Assembly: GCF_004359215.1 (NCBI RefSeq)
Contig: NW_027152016.1
Span: forward strand, 279,668 to 295,447
Origin: Bremia lactucae
Lineage: Eukaryota > Oomycota > Peronosporomycetes > Peronosporales > Peronosporaceae
DNA: 15,780 bases
Direction of reading: 5' to 3'
Positions 15,769 through 15,780 of the stretch are shown here, piece after piece; positions within the stretch are counted from its first letter, which is position 1, and every line of letters begins with the position of its first letter. Under the pieces are notes generated by a model that saw only the letters and a list, made by a program, of their open reading frames with translations, searched no databases and was not told the DNA's origin. Both the position numbers and the translations under genes were made by a program.

Positions 15769-15780
15769 GGGCGGGATGCC

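Larger units (their letters stand above)
14074..15780 (+). mobile_element. Ty3/gypsy element, 5' LTR through gag, continuing past the right edge
   Basis: LTR (14074-14629), primer-binding site and gag follow each other in the standard order on the plus strand. Pol would start beyond the window. It is a different family from the minus-strand chromovirus: the LTR sequence is unrelated apart from the TGTAACGGG start, and Gag differs, but the primer-binding site is shared. It is inserted into the LTR at 13777, so it is younger than that structure, although its gag already has stops and two frameshifts. Confidence 0.85.

Noticed and set aside
1..15780. CRISPR array or bacterial operon
   Set aside because: There are no regularly spaced direct repeats, and the genes (RPA2, mitochondrial carrier, Ty3/gypsy) are eukaryotic.
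1..15780. tRNA or rRNA genes
   Set aside because: The many short hairpins might suggest structured RNAs, but none has a cloverleaf or recognisable rRNA sequence.

Overview
The window looks like a piece of an oomycete nuclear genome (Phytophthora or downy-mildew type). This is inferred from three things: intron-free, closely packed host genes; oomycete-type initiator matches (YCAYTYY) just upstream of two starts; and Ty3/gypsy chromovirus relics whose Gag and Pol stretches I recognise as the oomycete kind. The species cannot be read from the sequence.

Layout. (1) Positions 1-320 hold an open, minus-strand reverse-transcriptase fragment of one gypsy copy. (2) From about 430 to 6947 lies a second, heavily decayed but almost complete minus-strand gypsy chromovirus. 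Reading right to left it has a 5' LTR (6496-6947), a primer-binding site, gag with a zinc knuckle, protease, reverse transcriptase, RNase H, integrase with its GPY/F module, and a chromodomain; no 3' LTR was found. (3) Positions 6948-7492 are older repeat debris ending in a 57-base LTR fragment beside the promoter of the first host gene. (4) Positions 7615-11164 are a host-gene island: replication protein A 32-kDa subunit (+), a mitochondrial carrier (-, tail to tail with RPA2), a membrane-anchored expansin-like (double-psi beta-barrel) secreted protein (-), and a doubtful small ORF (+) divergent from it. (5) Positions 11165-12245 are AT-rich with no gene. (6) Positions 12246-14073 are an odd structure: two related LTRs in inverted orientation flank a broken, unidentified ORF that ends inside the right-hand LTR. 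(7) From 14074 to the end is another gypsy element on the plus strand, with 5' LTR, primer-binding site and a broken gag with a zinc knuckle; it leaves the window before pol.

The retroelements and the host genes share no pathway. The host genes are housekeeping (DNA replication/repair, mitochondrial transport) plus one probable wall-acting surface protein, set between transposon-rich flanks, as is common in oomycete genomes.

The most unexpected signal is structural. The retroelement DNA (coding, LTR and leader alike) is tiled almost end to end with short, near-perfect inverted repeats (arms of 6-11 bases, loops of 0-15), many more than chance would give. The host genes lack this. The arms survive in two diverged RT copies in this window. 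No standard gypsy feature explains it.
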